41,029 nt of DNA, taken from positions 1 through 41,029 of the forward strand of contig CALFZE010000026.1 of NCBI GenBank assembly GCA_937952285.1, written 5' to 3'. The notes beneath the pieces were generated by a model. The model was given only the letters and a program-made list of their open reading frames with translations, was not told where the DNA came from and made no database searches. This DNA comes from UBA2428 sp002343545 (GTDB lineage Bacteria; Bdellovibrionota; UBA2428). The position numbers and the translations under genes are program-made. Position 1 is the stretch's first letter. The number at the start of each line of letters is the position of its first letter. Shown in pieces: positions 7,437 through 15,874 of the stretch.

Positions 7437-8678
7437 TTAGAACAGCTCTCCGAGCCAATTCTTGATGGAGTCTTTGACCCGGCCCACGGTTTCTCCGGGG
7501 GCCATGGCCTTACGGCTCGCAGCCTGTCGGTCTTGGCCGCCCCAAAGGACGAGACCCACGGACGTCGAGTAGATGGGCGACGCGACGAGATCCGCGAAGC
7601 CATCAATGTTCTCCGGCGAAGCGCGCTTCACCGGAAGGTCGAAAACGAATTCGGCGAGCTCGAGCGCGCCCGGCATGAGCGTCGTTCCGCCGGTGAGCAC
7701 CACGCCGCCGCCCAGGATGTCCGAGCAGCCGCTCGCGATGATCTCGCGGTTCACGAGCTGGAAAATCTCTTCCATCCGCGGCTCGATGATCTCGCCCAGT
7801 AGCTTGCGGTTCACGACTCGGGCCGGACGGCCGCCGACCGAAGGAACCTCGACGGTCTCGTGGTCCTCGATCATCGACTTGAGAGAGCAACCGCTCGCGA
7901 CCTTGAGGCGCTCGGCTTCGGTCTGCGGCGTGCGCAGGCCAATGGCGAGGTCTTGGGTAATGTGGTTGCCGCCGATCGGCAGCACGCAGGTATGGACGAT
8001 GGAACCTTCGTGGAAGATCGCGAGGTCCGTCGTTCCGCCCCCGACGTCGACGAGGGCCACGCCAAGCTCCATCTCGTCCTGAGACAGGACCGCGCGCGCC
8101 GACGCGAGCGGTTGCAGCACGAGCGAAGCGACCTGAAGGTTGAGCTTCGTGCAGCAGCGAATGATGTTCTGGATGGCCGACTGCGCGGCCGTCACGATAT
8201 GGACCTTCGCTTCCAGGCGCGTGCCCATCATGCCCATAGGATCGCGGATGCCGTCCTGGTCATCGACCTTGAATTCTTGCGGCAGGACGTGGAGCGCGGT
8301 GCGATCGGCCGGGATGACGACGGCGCGGGCCGCGTCGATCACGCGATTCACGTCGCCGCGCTCGATCTCTTTGCCCTTGATGCCGACGACGCCCGTGGAG
8401 TTGAGCCCTTTGACGTGCGACCCCGCGACGCCCACGACGACCTTGCGAATGGGAACGCCCGCCATGCGGCTCGCTTCTTCGATCGCGCGATGCACGCCTT
8501 CGACCGTCGAATCGATATTGACGACGACGCCTTTTTTGATCCCCACGCTCGGGGCCCGGCCGACACCCAAGATCTTCAAACGCGGAACTCCGTCACCGGA
8601 CTCCGTGATTTGGCCGACGACGGCCGCGATCTTCGTGGTGCCAAAATCCAGACCGACGACGAACTCATCGGCTTTCAT
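7437..8678 (-). CDS. ftsA: Cell division protein FtsA
   Basis: FtsA is the actin-like ATPase that tethers FtsZ to the inner membrane and recruits later divisome proteins. The 413-residue protein has the actin-fold phosphate 1 motif (VGLDFGTTKIAAVVG), phosphate 2 (LVDVGGGTTDLAIF) and the adenosine motif (GGGVVLTGGTTLMPG). Its C-terminus ends in an amphipathic helix, VKDSIKNWLGELF, the membrane-targeting sequence. GGGGGGAGT lies a few bases before the ATG. The length is normal. It sits between ftsQ and ftsZ in the standard order. Confidence 0.98.
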   Translation of the reverse strand: MKADEFVVGLDFGTTKIAAVVGQITESGDGVPRLKILGVGRAPSVGIKKGVVVNIDSTVEGVHRAIEEASRMAGVPIRKVVVGVAGSHVKGLNSTGVVGIKGKEIERGDVNRVIDAARAVVIPADRTALHVLPQEFKVDDQDGIRDPMGMMGTRLEAKVHIVTAAQSAIQNIIRCCTKLNLQVASLVLQPLASARAVLSQDEMELGVALVDVGGGTTDLAIFHEGSIVHTCVLPIGGNHITQDLAIGLRTPQTEAERLKVASGCSLKSMIEDHETVEVPSVGGRPARVVNRKLLGEIIEPRMEEIFQLVNREIIASGCSDILGGGVVLTGGTTLMPGALELAEFVFDLPVKRASPENIDGFADLVASPIYSTSVGLVLWGGQDRQAASRKAMAPGETVGRVKDSIKNWLGELF

Positions 8679-8731
8679 GCGTGACTCCCCCCGAATCGAT
8701 TTCGAAGCGCGTCAACCTTCCGACTTTCGGC

Positions 8732-8747
8732 CGTCGATTTCTCGACG
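8732..8747 (-). other. Short stem-loop with GAAA tetraloop between ftsQ and ftsA
   Basis: In the 75-bp ftsQ-ftsA gap the minus strand reads CGTCGA-GAAA-TCGACG, a perfect 6-bp stem closed by a GNRA-type tetraloop. There is no T run after it, so it is not an evident terminator. It could mark a processing or stability element that sets ftsA/ftsZ mRNA levels apart from ftsQ. Confidence 0.4.
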
Positions 8748-8753
8748 ATTTTG

Positions 8754-9512
8754 TTAACGCACCGCTGGAGTCGACTCCCCTCCGCGCGGCTCTATCTCCT
8801 TTAAATTTAAACCATGAGAAGGAATCTGCAAGTTTTCTCGCGGTCTTAAGACCACCCTGCGAACATAGCTGGCATCTAAAATGTTCGCTCGGAGCTTTCG
8901 AGCCTCCAACATCGTCAAAGCTTTGTCGGCATTGGCGATCGAACGCGAGAAGTCGGAAAAGCCCAACTCAACTTCAAGATCGTTCTCCAAACTTCGGGCG
9001 ACGAGGCCACGGTCGTTCTTCCATTCGACCTCGTTGAGCTTGGCGAGCTCGAAGCGCTCGAACTCGTGGCGACGAAGGTCCCGAATCCAGGCCGCGACTT
9101 CGGGGAGTCTTTCGTGTTCGTCGGAAAATCCGAGCAGGATCGGATAACCGAGCGGGCGGACCATCGGCGCGAACGGCTTGCCGGCATCGTCGATCATCCA
9201 AAGCCGCCCGTCGTCGCGAAACATCAGCGCGACCACGGGTCGCAGGGAAGCCTCGATGCGTAGACTCGAGGGCCAGACCCGACGCACGAAGGCGTTGCGA
9301 ACCCGCGGCTCCGCCAGGACGGCGTTCTGGACTTCGGAAAGGGACAAACGGTAGAGATCTTTGCCGTGCAAGGACAGAAGCCGGCGCTCGAGATCCGGAA
9401 TGAGCTCCCGATCCTCGCAATCGATGCGAATGTCCTTCAGGCGAAAGATCGAAGTCCGCGTCAGGACCCACCCGGACACGAGGCAAAGTCCCGCCAAGAC
9501 GAGCATCTTCAT
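8754..9512 (-). CDS. ftsQ: Cell division protein FtsQ
   Basis: FtsQ is the bitopic membrane protein that links early and late divisome proteins through FtsB and FtsL. From the ATG at 9512 it has 252 residues: a short cytoplasmic N-terminus, one membrane helix (LVLAGLCLVSGWVL), then a POTRA domain (FRLKDIRIDCEDRELIPDLE) with LYRLSLSEVQNAVLAEPRVR, and a beta domain with RRVWPSSLRIEASLRPVVAL. GGGGAAG lies 8 nt upstream of this ATG. The frame stays open further upstream, but those starts would overlap the divergent gene at 9571. In many proteobacteria mur genes precede ftsQ; here a divergent barrel-like gene does. Confidence 0.92.
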   Translation of the reverse strand: MKMLVLAGLCLVSGWVLTRTSIFRLKDIRIDCEDRELIPDLERRLLSLHGKDLYRLSLSEVQNAVLAEPRVRNAFVRRVWPSSLRIEASLRPVVALMFRDDGRLWMIDDAGKPFAPMVRPLGYPILLGFSDEHERLPEVAAWIRDLRRHEFERFELAKLNEVEWKNDRGLVARSLENDLEVELGFSDFSRSIANADKALTMLEARKLRANILDASYVRRVVLRPRENLQIPSHGLNLKEIEPRGGESTPAVR

Positions 9513-9528
9513 CGGCTTCACTTCCCCA

Positions 9529-9562
9529 GGATACGACCTAAGAAATCCGCGTGGTAGTATCC
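9529..9562. promoter_or_regulatory. Inverted repeat in the ftsQ/divergent promoter gap
   Basis: Two 10-bp arms, GGATACGACC and GGTAGTATCC, are inverted repeats with one mismatch, separated by 14 bp. They occupy most of the 58-bp gap between ftsQ and the divergent gene at 9571. This suits an operator for a dimeric regulator or a hairpin in one leader. I see no clear -35/-10 pair for either gene. Confidence 0.4.
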
Positions 9563-9570
9563 AAGGCTCG

Positions 9571-10062
9571 ATGAAGGGCGTCAGAAATTCCTTGCGCACG
9601 TTCGGGCTTTTCGCGTTTCTCTTCGCGGGTGCCTCGACCAAGGCCGTCCGGGCCGCCGGGGCGCGCGACGACTCGCGCTTGACCCTTTCCGTCGCCGCGG
9701 GAAACCCGGCCCCCTCTTGGATCGGCGCGACCGCGGGCATCCAGTTCAACGAAACGCTCCAACTCGTCGGCGGCCTGGGTTGGTTTTGGCTCGACGAGCT
9801 GAAAATACGGTCCGTCGGCGCCGGCGTTCGCGTTCACGTCCTCAAAGGCGCTTTCACTCCTATGTTCGGCGCCGGCTTCGCTTACCTTTCGCTCGAAGGA
9901 CGAGGATCCATACAAGGGCTCGACGAAAGCGCCTTTCTCGGCACCCTCATGACCGGCCTGGATTGGATCATCGGCGACCATCTGCGGGTGGCGGCCGGCG
10001 TGAACTTTCATTATCCCCTCAGCCTCAACTTCCCGTTCCTCGAGATCGGGATCGTGCTTTGA
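9571..10062 (+). CDS. Small exported beta-barrel-like protein
   Basis: The 163-residue protein starts with a signal peptide (MKGVRNSLRTFGLFAFLFAG, cleavage probably near AVRAAG). The mature part alternates short hydrophobic strands with Gly-rich turns (LQLVGGLGWFWLDELKIRSV and FTPMFGAGFAYLSLEGRG) and ends in leucine after FPFLEIGIVL, a pattern seen in small outer-membrane barrels. I do not recognise a specific family. It is followed 17 bp later by the VKOR-DsbA gene and probably shares its transcript. Frames open upstream of 9571 would overlap ftsQ and lack the signal peptide at their start. Confidence 0.7.
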   Translation: MKGVRNSLRTFGLFAFLFAGASTKAVRAAGARDDSRLTLSVAAGNPAPSWIGATAGIQFNETLQLVGGLGWFWLDELKIRSVGAGVRVHVLKGAFTPMFGAGFAYLSLEGRGSIQGLDESAFLGTLMTGLDWIIGDHLRVAAGVNFHYPLSLNFPFLEIGIVL

Positions 10063-10079
10063 AGATGTAAGGAGACCCC

Positions 10080-11291
10080 ATGCGCGACAAGAACCCCAAA
10101 TCCCCCAAGGCCTCGTTAGCGATCCTCGTCGCTCTTTCCGGAATCGGCTGGATCAACTCGTTCCTCACGCTTCGCCATCGTCAGTCGCTCATCTCGGAAG
10201 GCCTCGATAAGCCCTCCTTCTGCAACGTCAGCTCGACGGTCAACTGCGACACCGTCGCCTTCTCGGACTACAGCGCTTTCCTGGGCTTCCCCACGGCGGC
10301 CTGGGCCATGCTCTTTTACGCGGTGATCGCGGTCCTCGCGGTCTGGGCCTATTTCTCGGCCCAAGACGGCGAAGACGAGAAGGTCGCGGCCGGATCGAAG
10401 CTCGTGTTCGGAATTATCTTGGCAGGCCTCGTGCCGACCCTCGCGCTCGCGGGCGTATCGGCCTTCGTCCTCAAGTCGCTCTGCCTCATGTGCCTGGGTA
10501 CCTACATCGTCAACTTGGCGCTCGTCTTCTTTGCTTGGCGGCTTTCGTCGTCCACCGCGAAGATCGGCTACGGAAAGTCGCTCAAGCTGACGCCCCAGTC
10601 CCTCTGGATCGTCGGGCTCGTGGCGATCGGTCTGCACGCGCTCATGCCCCGCATGACGGATCCCGCCGGCGCGGACCGTCTCGACGACAACATGCTGAAG
10701 TCCATCGTAGCGAGCCACTTCGCCTCGACGCCCAAGACTTTACGCAGCGACGAATCGCCGTTCCTCGGCCCGGCCGACGCCCCCGTCACGATCGTCGAGT
10801 TCAGCGATTTCCAATGTCCCTTCTGCGCTCGCGCGGCCATGACCCTTCCTGAGGTCATCAAAGGTTACGGCAAACAAGTCCGGCTCGTCTTCAAGCACTA
10901 TCCCCTCGATCCGAGCTGTAATTCGGGCATCAAGGGCGGCGGCCACGGCAAAGCCTGCCAGGCGGCCAAGGCTTCGCGTTGCGTGTTCAAAGCGAAAGGT
11001 TCGGAAGCCTTCTTCCGTTTCGCCGACAAGCTCTTCCATAAGCAAAGCCAGATCGGCGACGCCCTCATCTTCGAAGCCGCCGCCGCCGAAGGCGTCGATA
11101 AAGACGCTCTCAACGCCTGCGTGAGCGACGTCGCCACGCACCAGGCCGTCACCGACGAGATCGCCGAAGGCAACGCGGCGGGCGTCCAAGCCACGCCGAC
11201 TCTTTATATCAACGGCCGCAAGACGGAGTACGGAACGGTCCCCCGTATCCTCAAGGAACTCATCAAAGGCCACCTCGAAAAAGCCCGCTAG
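10080..11291 (+). CDS. VKOR-DsbA fusion disulfide-forming enzyme
   Basis: This 403-residue protein joins a vitamin K epoxide reductase-like membrane domain to a periplasmic thioredoxin-fold domain. It would oxidise cysteine pairs in exported proteins and pass the electrons to quinone, replacing DsbB plus DsbA. Residues 1-185 hold several membrane helices, the loop cysteines Cys48 and Cys56, and the quinone-proximal CLMC pair (Cys135, Cys138). Residues 220-403 form the DsbA-like domain, with the active-site CPFC (Cys246, Cys249) and the cis-proline segment QATPTLYING. AAGGAG lies 5 nt before the ATG. Fusions of this kind are known from cyanobacteria, actinobacteria and delta-group bacteria. 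A hairpin follows the stop. Confidence 0.93.
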   Translation: MRDKNPKSPKASLAILVALSGIGWINSFLTLRHRQSLISEGLDKPSFCNVSSTVNCDTVAFSDYSAFLGFPTAAWAMLFYAVIAVLAVWAYFSAQDGEDEKVAAGSKLVFGIILAGLVPTLALAGVSAFVLKSLCLMCLGTYIVNLALVFFAWRLSSSTAKIGYGKSLKLTPQSLWIVGLVAIGLHALMPRMTDPAGADRLDDNMLKSIVASHFASTPKTLRSDESPFLGPADAPVTIVEFSDFQCPFCARAAMTLPEVIKGYGKQVRLVFKHYPLDPSCNSGIKGGGHGKACQAAKASRCVFKAKGSEAFFRFADKLFHKQSQIGDALIFEAAAAEGVDKDALNACVSDVATHQAVTDEIAEGNAAGVQATPTLYINGRKTEYGTVPRILKELIKGHLEKAR

Positions 11292-11299
11292 CGTTCCGT

Positions 11300-11328
11300 T
11301 TAGGCGGGCCTCAACTCGGCCCGCCTAA
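11300..11328 (+). terminator. Hairpin after the VKOR-DsbA gene
   Basis: TTAGGCGGGCC and GGCCCGCCTAA form a perfect 11-bp, GC-rich stem with a 7-nt loop, starting 9 bp after the stop. No T run follows (the next bases are gttccgaag), so it may be a weak or Rho-assisted terminator or an mRNA-stabilising structure before the gene at 11345. Confidence 0.6.
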
Positions 11329-11344
11329 GTTCCGAAGAAGTCCC

Positions 11345-12682
11345 ATGAAACGTGCGGGACTTCTTCCACTTTTCGTGACGGTCCTGACTTTTCTTCCGGC
11401 GCAGGCCGATTCCCTCCGCTTCACGTCGCTCAGGAGCCGCGAGCAGCTTCTACGGGCCGAGCTCGCCAAACTGCGGCGGGCCGCCCCGACCGCGGAGCTC
11501 CTCAAAGAACTTCGCTCCGCGAAATCCCCTTCGGCCGCCTTCCGATCCGACTGGAAAGCCTGGTCGGACTTCGAATCCAAGCTCGACGCTTGGCACGCCG
11601 AAAAACGGCTCTACGTCGCCGACAAAATCCGGGACGAACTAGCAAAGCGAGTCCTTAACCCAAAAGATCAGTCTCGGCTAAACGACAGCTATGCCGAATA
11701 TTTGTCGATTGCGACCGGGTCAGCGCGAGCCAACGACTACAATCCACTCTTCGCGTCCTATAAGCGATTCCTCAAGCTAGGAAGAAGCCTTAGCTTGGGA
11801 ACCAAGGCGGTATTTGATACTCGGGGGACAAAAAACTCGGCGGCCAATCTTCTTTTGAATCCATCTTTGATTTTCAACCAGGTGGGCGTCTTGCCTCGAA
11901 TCGCATTGCTTTCCAAAAGCGGCCCGGGGGAGACGCCAGTCCTCGACCAAGCGTTTGAAGCCCTGAAGAAAGAAGCGCACCTCGAAGGATTCCACGACAT
12001 CGTTACCGAAGGATTTCCCCTCGAAAATCACCGACGTCCAAACCCAGAAACCATCACTCTGTATGCGCACACCCATTCGCATGCCTTCTATGACTACGCC
12101 GTAATCGCCCTCCTGAACGGGCATGGCGTCGGAGTGCTCGGACACCTTCCACACGCCTTACCTGGGGTGCCCGAAGCCGCCCTCTCGGTGCTTCGAAAAG
12201 TCGACCACATGGTAGATGTGAGCATCGGCGACGAGAAAGCCGTCGACCGTATGCTCGAACTTCAACGATTGGGAAAGCTAAGCGCCTATCACGTCGCGAC
12301 CCAGGCCACGACCACCGACGGAGTCTACGGAAGCGCAATAAACAGCCGTCTTCTCGACTCCATCTACGTAAAAAAGATTCAGTCCCATGGAAAGAAGCTT
12401 CGAATTGTCATGGCAACCATCCCGCAATCGGCGCGCCTCATGGACCTAACGAAAAGTCACTGGGATCCCAAACCGCCAAGGCTAAGCCTGCGGGTAGGCG
12501 AGACCCTCGAGGACCAAGACCTTCGAGCCCTCACGAACTTCACGAACGACAAGGCGGCCGTCGGCAGATTTATACGCTTTCATTGGCTCGAGCACATAGA
12601 CGAGGGCAAAGAAACCGTCGCGGGGGCTCCACCGCTCGATCTTATCTCTAAACGTATCCTCTCATACGCACTCGGATTCTGA
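11345..12682 (+). CDS. Exported protein of unknown function, mosaic composition
   Basis: The 445-residue product begins with a signal peptide (MKRAGLLPLFVTVLTFLPAQ, cleavage near AQADS). I do not recognise the family. The centre has a His-rich stretch (TLYAHTHSHAFYDYAVIALL) followed by GVGVLGHLPHALPGVPEA, faintly like the H-x4-D block of PlsC-type acyltransferases, but the other blocks of that family are not convincing. The first 100 codons use GC-ending third positions like the neighbours. From about 11640 the gene shifts to many A- or T-ending codons (cta, cca, gga, aaa, att). This suggests a recombined or recently acquired downstream part. It ends 8 bp before a convergent gene. Confidence 0.75.
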   Translation: MKRAGLLPLFVTVLTFLPAQADSLRFTSLRSREQLLRAELAKLRRAAPTAELLKELRSAKSPSAAFRSDWKAWSDFESKLDAWHAEKRLYVADKIRDELAKRVLNPKDQSRLNDSYAEYLSIATGSARANDYNPLFASYKRFLKLGRSLSLGTKAVFDTRGTKNSAANLLLNPSLIFNQVGVLPRIALLSKSGPGETPVLDQAFEALKKEAHLEGFHDIVTEGFPLENHRRPNPETITLYAHTHSHAFYDYAVIALLNGHGVGVLGHLPHALPGVPEAALSVLRKVDHMVDVSIGDEKAVDRMLELQRLGKLSAYHVATQATTTDGVYGSAINSRLLDSIYVKKIQSHGKKLRIVMATIPQSARLMDLTKSHWDPKPPRLSLRVGETLEDQDLRALTNFTNDKAAVGRFIRFHWLEHIDEGKETVAGAPPLDLISKRILSYALGF

Positions 12683-12690
12683 CCCTCTCT

Positions 12691-15264
12691 TCAAACGCGC
12701 CGAATCTCTCCGCTCTCACCGTCGATCTCGATCGGATCGTCCGTGCGCAAAGCTCGGCAAGCCCCTTCGACCCCGACGACCGTCGGAATTCCGAGCTCGC
12801 GGCCGACGATCGCCGTGTGACTGAGCAGGCTTCCCTTTTCGCTCACGAGCCCCGCGCAGCGGGACATGATGAAGATCCAGGCGGGGTCGGTCGACTTCGT
12901 GACCAAGACCCGTTCGCCAAGATCGGGGACGGCCATCGCTTCGCGCGGATCCGAGATCACGAGCGCGCGACCCGTCACGCGGCCCTTGGCCGCGCCCATT
13001 CCCCTCAGATTGCCGTCGGCGACGGCCGGTTGCGAAGCCGCGAGCCGCTCGAGCACGACGAAGTAAGGTTTCTCGTCCTCGGAGCTATGAGCGAGGTGCT
13101 CCGGGTAGTCGAACGTCTCCGTGCGCCAAGCCTTGCGGTTCTGGATGCGCGCCGCGAGCTCGGCGTGGGAAAGACCGCGCGACGTCCATTCCTCGAAGTC
13201 TTCGAAATTGAGCGAGAAAAAATCCTCACGCTCGAGACCCGCGAACGCCAAGGGATCTTCCTCCGGCAACTGCTTCGCGAGACGAAGCGCGCAAAGACGA
13301 ATGAGCCCGTAATAGCGACCACGCATGAGACGCGTCGATTCGCGCGCCTCGACGGCCCGCTCCGTCACCCGTCGCGCGCGCTCGATCGCGAAACGAGTCG
13401 CCCATCCGAAGCGGGAAAGGTCGACGATCGTTTCGGCCTCGTCTTCCGTTGCCGTCGCCTTGCCGCCGCCGTCCCGGTTGTCCACGTTCCAGAGGAGAAA
13501 GCGCGCGAAGAGTTTCGGGCTTCGCGAGAACGGCATCGACTCAAGCTTGAGTTCTTCGAAGGACCTTTCTCCGTAGACCGACAGGTAAGTCCGAACGCGC
13601 TTCTCCAAGTCGCCGGCTCCTTCTCGTCGAAGGAAGTCCAGAAACCCCTCGAGCTCGTCGGCCCGACTCGTCTCCGAGGCAAGGTAGGCTTCCAACGCAC
13701 GCCGGGAAGGCGCGTCCACGCTCTTCGCGAGGGTTCCCATCTCCTCGAGCGCCTTGAGCGAATCCACCCCCCGACGCGTCCGCAGCAAGCCGAGCTGCTC
13801 TTTCTCGCTCAACCCATAACGCTTTCCGAGGGCATCGAAGGCCTTGAGCCCCACGATCACCAGAAAGTCGTTCAGGATCGTCAGGCCCCAGTCCGGAATC
13901 CGCGCCAAACACTCGAGGGCAAAACGCGCCGTTTCGAGGGCGGTCGACTTCGAGGCGAGTTCCCCCTCAAGGGTCCGAAGCAAGTCGAAACTCTCCTCGA
14001 GAAACCCTTTGAAGACTTTCTCGTGCGTCCAGGCCAGGCGCGCGAGTTCGGCGTACATGCGTAGTTCCAGGGCCTTGGTCGGAAGCACGGACTCGTCGAT
14101 CCCGATGTCGGGCATATGCCGCCCCCCGATCATCTTGTGCCATCCTTCGACGTTGGACTTGCCGCCCGGAAGAAAGCAAAGCGTCAGGTAGTAGTTCCGT
14201 AGATCGTAATAGAGGTGGCCTTCGAAATCTCGGATCAGGCCTTTGAGGGCGCGATCGAGGGCCGGATGCTCCGAACGACGGGCCCCCAAGATCTCGATGC
14301 CCTCCCCGATCACCTTCGTGTAGGCGCGGCGGACGAAGGAGGAAGTGAGGGGGCTCACGCGACCCGGGTAACTCTCGGTCAAGTTCGTGTCCGAAAAGTA
14401 CTCGAGGAGAGCGTGCGACTGCGTGATGGGACGGGCTTGCAGGATATGGAGCAATCCGTTCTCGTCGACCGCCCACTCAACGTCGGCGCCTTTGCCCATC
14501 CGCGACTCGATCAAAACCAGTTGTCGCGAAAGCTCGTCGACCTGCCCTTCGCTCAAACAGGGCTCGGAGCTCGCGGCGCTTTCGCGCAAAACGACCTTTC
14601 GTTCTCCCGGATCGAAGACGACTTGCGAGCGCTTCGCGGTGATCTCGCGCTTCCATTCCTTACCGAATCGATCCACCCAGTGCCGATCGACTTCGACGTG
14701 CCCCGAAACGATGCCTTCCCCGAGCCCGAGACCCGCTTCGATATACAACAGCCCGCTGTGCAAAGCGGGCGAGCGCGAGAAAGCGACTCCGCTGCATCGC
14801 GAGGCGACCATGCGCTGAACGACGACCCCGACGGCAAGGCGCGGATCGTGGGGATCAATTTTCTGCTTTTCGAAGTAAGCCCGCACGCGGTCGGCTTTGA
14901 GCGCTTCGTAGCATTTCAAGACGTGCTCGGCGATGCGATCCTTGGTCACGTAGAGGTACGATTCCAAAATGCCGGCGAAGCTTGTGAGGTCGCCGTCCTC
15001 GATGGTCATGCTGCTGCGAACCGAGACGTAGTCGCCGGGCCAGCTCCGGGCCGCGGCTTCGACCGCCTCCAGGGTTCCCGCGGGAAAACGCCCTACCGTC
15101 ACTTGGTAACGGTAGGCCTCGGCGGTGAGAACGCCGAACTCCGGAACCCGAAATCCCCAGTTGGAAAGCCGGGCGAGGTTGTATCCCTTTCCGCCGCCGA
15201 CCGAAGGGTCGGTGGCGAGGAGAGAAGCGTCCATCGACCAGGCGGGAATGCGACTCGAAGGCAT
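12691..15264 (-). CDS. PEP synthase/PPDK-like dikinase, rifampicin-phosphotransferase architecture
   Basis: The 857-residue protein starts with a PPDK-type ATP-grasp domain (SVGGGKGYNLARLSNWGFRV, VSVRSSMTIEDGDLTSFAGI, and DVEWAVDENGLLHILQARPI at about 250-290). A mostly helical middle of about 450 residues follows. It ends in the swivelling phosphohistidine domain, with the phospho-acceptor in GSLLSHTAIVGRELGIPTVV (His816). The PEP/pyruvate TIM barrel of true PEP synthase is absent. This ATP-grasp/middle/His order and length match rifampicin phosphotransferase, which transfers phosphate from ATP via His to a substrate held by the middle domain. The substrate is unknown; context in a lipid/transport operon argues against a simple antibiotic-resistance role. 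AGGAG precedes the ATG. Confidence 0.85.
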   Translation of the reverse strand: MPSSRIPAWSMDASLLATDPSVGGGKGYNLARLSNWGFRVPEFGVLTAEAYRYQVTVGRFPAGTLEAVEAAARSWPGDYVSVRSSMTIEDGDLTSFAGILESYLYVTKDRIAEHVLKCYEALKADRVRAYFEKQKIDPHDPRLAVGVVVQRMVASRCSGVAFSRSPALHSGLLYIEAGLGLGEGIVSGHVEVDRHWVDRFGKEWKREITAKRSQVVFDPGERKVVLRESAASSEPCLSEGQVDELSRQLVLIESRMGKGADVEWAVDENGLLHILQARPITQSHALLEYFSDTNLTESYPGRVSPLTSSFVRRAYTKVIGEGIEILGARRSEHPALDRALKGLIRDFEGHLYYDLRNYYLTLCFLPGGKSNVEGWHKMIGGRHMPDIGIDESVLPTKALELRMYAELARLAWTHEKVFKGFLEESFDLLRTLEGELASKSTALETARFALECLARIPDWGLTILNDFLVIVGLKAFDALGKRYGLSEKEQLGLLRTRRGVDSLKALEEMGTLAKSVDAPSRRALEAYLASETSRADELEGFLDFLRREGAGDLEKRVRTYLSVYGERSFEELKLESMPFSRSPKLFARFLLWNVDNRDGGGKATATEDEAETIVDLSRFGWATRFAIERARRVTERAVEARESTRLMRGRYYGLIRLCALRLAKQLPEEDPLAFAGLEREDFFSLNFEDFEEWTSRGLSHAELAARIQNRKAWRTETFDYPEHLAHSSEDEKPYFVVLERLAASQPAVADGNLRGMGAAKGRVTGRALVISDPREAMAVPDLGERVLVTKSTDPAWIFIMSRCAGLVSEKGSLLSHTAIVGRELGIPTVVGVEGACRALRTDDPIEIDGESGEIRRV

Positions 15265-15274
15265 CTTTCGTCTC

Positions 15275-15874
15275 CTAACGTAGGTAAGCCACGACGCCCA
15301 AGGCGATCGCGCCCAGCGTGAGTCCCGCGAGACCGCCGAGACCGGGGCGCGGGATTCTCAGCGGGGAAACCATGGCGATCGCGAGGCCCACGTAAAGCGC
15401 CGCGAGGACGGGGGGTGAAGGCGGCCACAGCAGAATCGCCGCCCAAACGTACTGGCCCATCGGGCACGGCAAGCCGGTAAAGAAGTCCGTGCTCGCGCTG
15501 AAGACGTTATAGAACGCGAGGCGGGTCAGGACCGACAAGGCGTAAAACAGGGCCGTGGCGACGAGCCAAGGCGCCGGATCCGGAAACAGGAAGTAAACGA
15601 GCGAGGCCGGGACGAACCCGAAAGCGACCACGTCCACGAGGCTGTCGATCTGCTCGCCGAAGCGCTTCTCGTCCTCCGACCGGGGGAAGGACTTCGCGAA
15701 TTTTCCGTCGAAGAGATCGCAAACAAAACTCGCGAGCAACGCGATGGCCGCGGCCCCGTGGCGCGGAACGATACCCGCCAGGCAGCCGATCGCCACGAGC
15801 GCCGAAGCGAGCGAAGCGTAGGAAAGCAGGTTCCAAGTCGCGAAGAAAAGGTAAGGCGCCGCTCTAGATTTCAT
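15275..15874 (-). CDS. CDP-alcohol phosphatidyltransferase, PssA-like
   Basis: This 199-residue integral membrane enzyme would transfer a CDP-activated lipid to an alcohol such as serine, at the inner membrane. It has the family motif DGKFAK (residues after CDLF) followed by GEQIDSLVD, matching DGxxAR-xn-GxxxDxxxD with Lys in place of the usual Arg. The following VVAFGFVPASL and FFTGLPCPMG fit phosphatidylserine and archaetidylserine synthases rather than PgsA. Several membrane helices follow. It overlaps the antiporter gene by 11 bp and lies 10 bp before the PPDK-like gene. The AR-to-AK change is conservative but worth noting. It could use another alcohol. Confidence 0.85.
   Translation of the reverse strand: MKSRAAPYLFFATWNLLSYASLASALVAIGCLAGIVPRHGAAAIALLASFVCDLFDGKFAKSFPRSEDEKRFGEQIDSLVDVVAFGFVPASLVYFLFPDPAPWLVATALFYALSVLTRLAFYNVFSASTDFFTGLPCPMGQYVWAAILLWPPSPPVLAALYVGLAIAMVSPLRIPRPGLGGLAGLTLGAIALGVVAYLR

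Noticed and set aside
5753..7465. A 570-codon plus-strand frame opposite ftsZ
   Set aside because: Its His/Arg/Asp-rich translation has no recognisable domain; the minus strand encodes FtsZ with all motifs.
8694..8727. Promoter for ftsA with TTGACG in the ftsQ-ftsA gap
   Set aside because: The minus strand has TTGACG but no -10-like hexamer at 16-18 bp.
12054..12200. PlsC-type acyltransferase active site (HTHSHAFYD)
   Set aside because: Only one of the four family blocks is suggested and the spacing to the others does not fit, so I left the gene unassigned.
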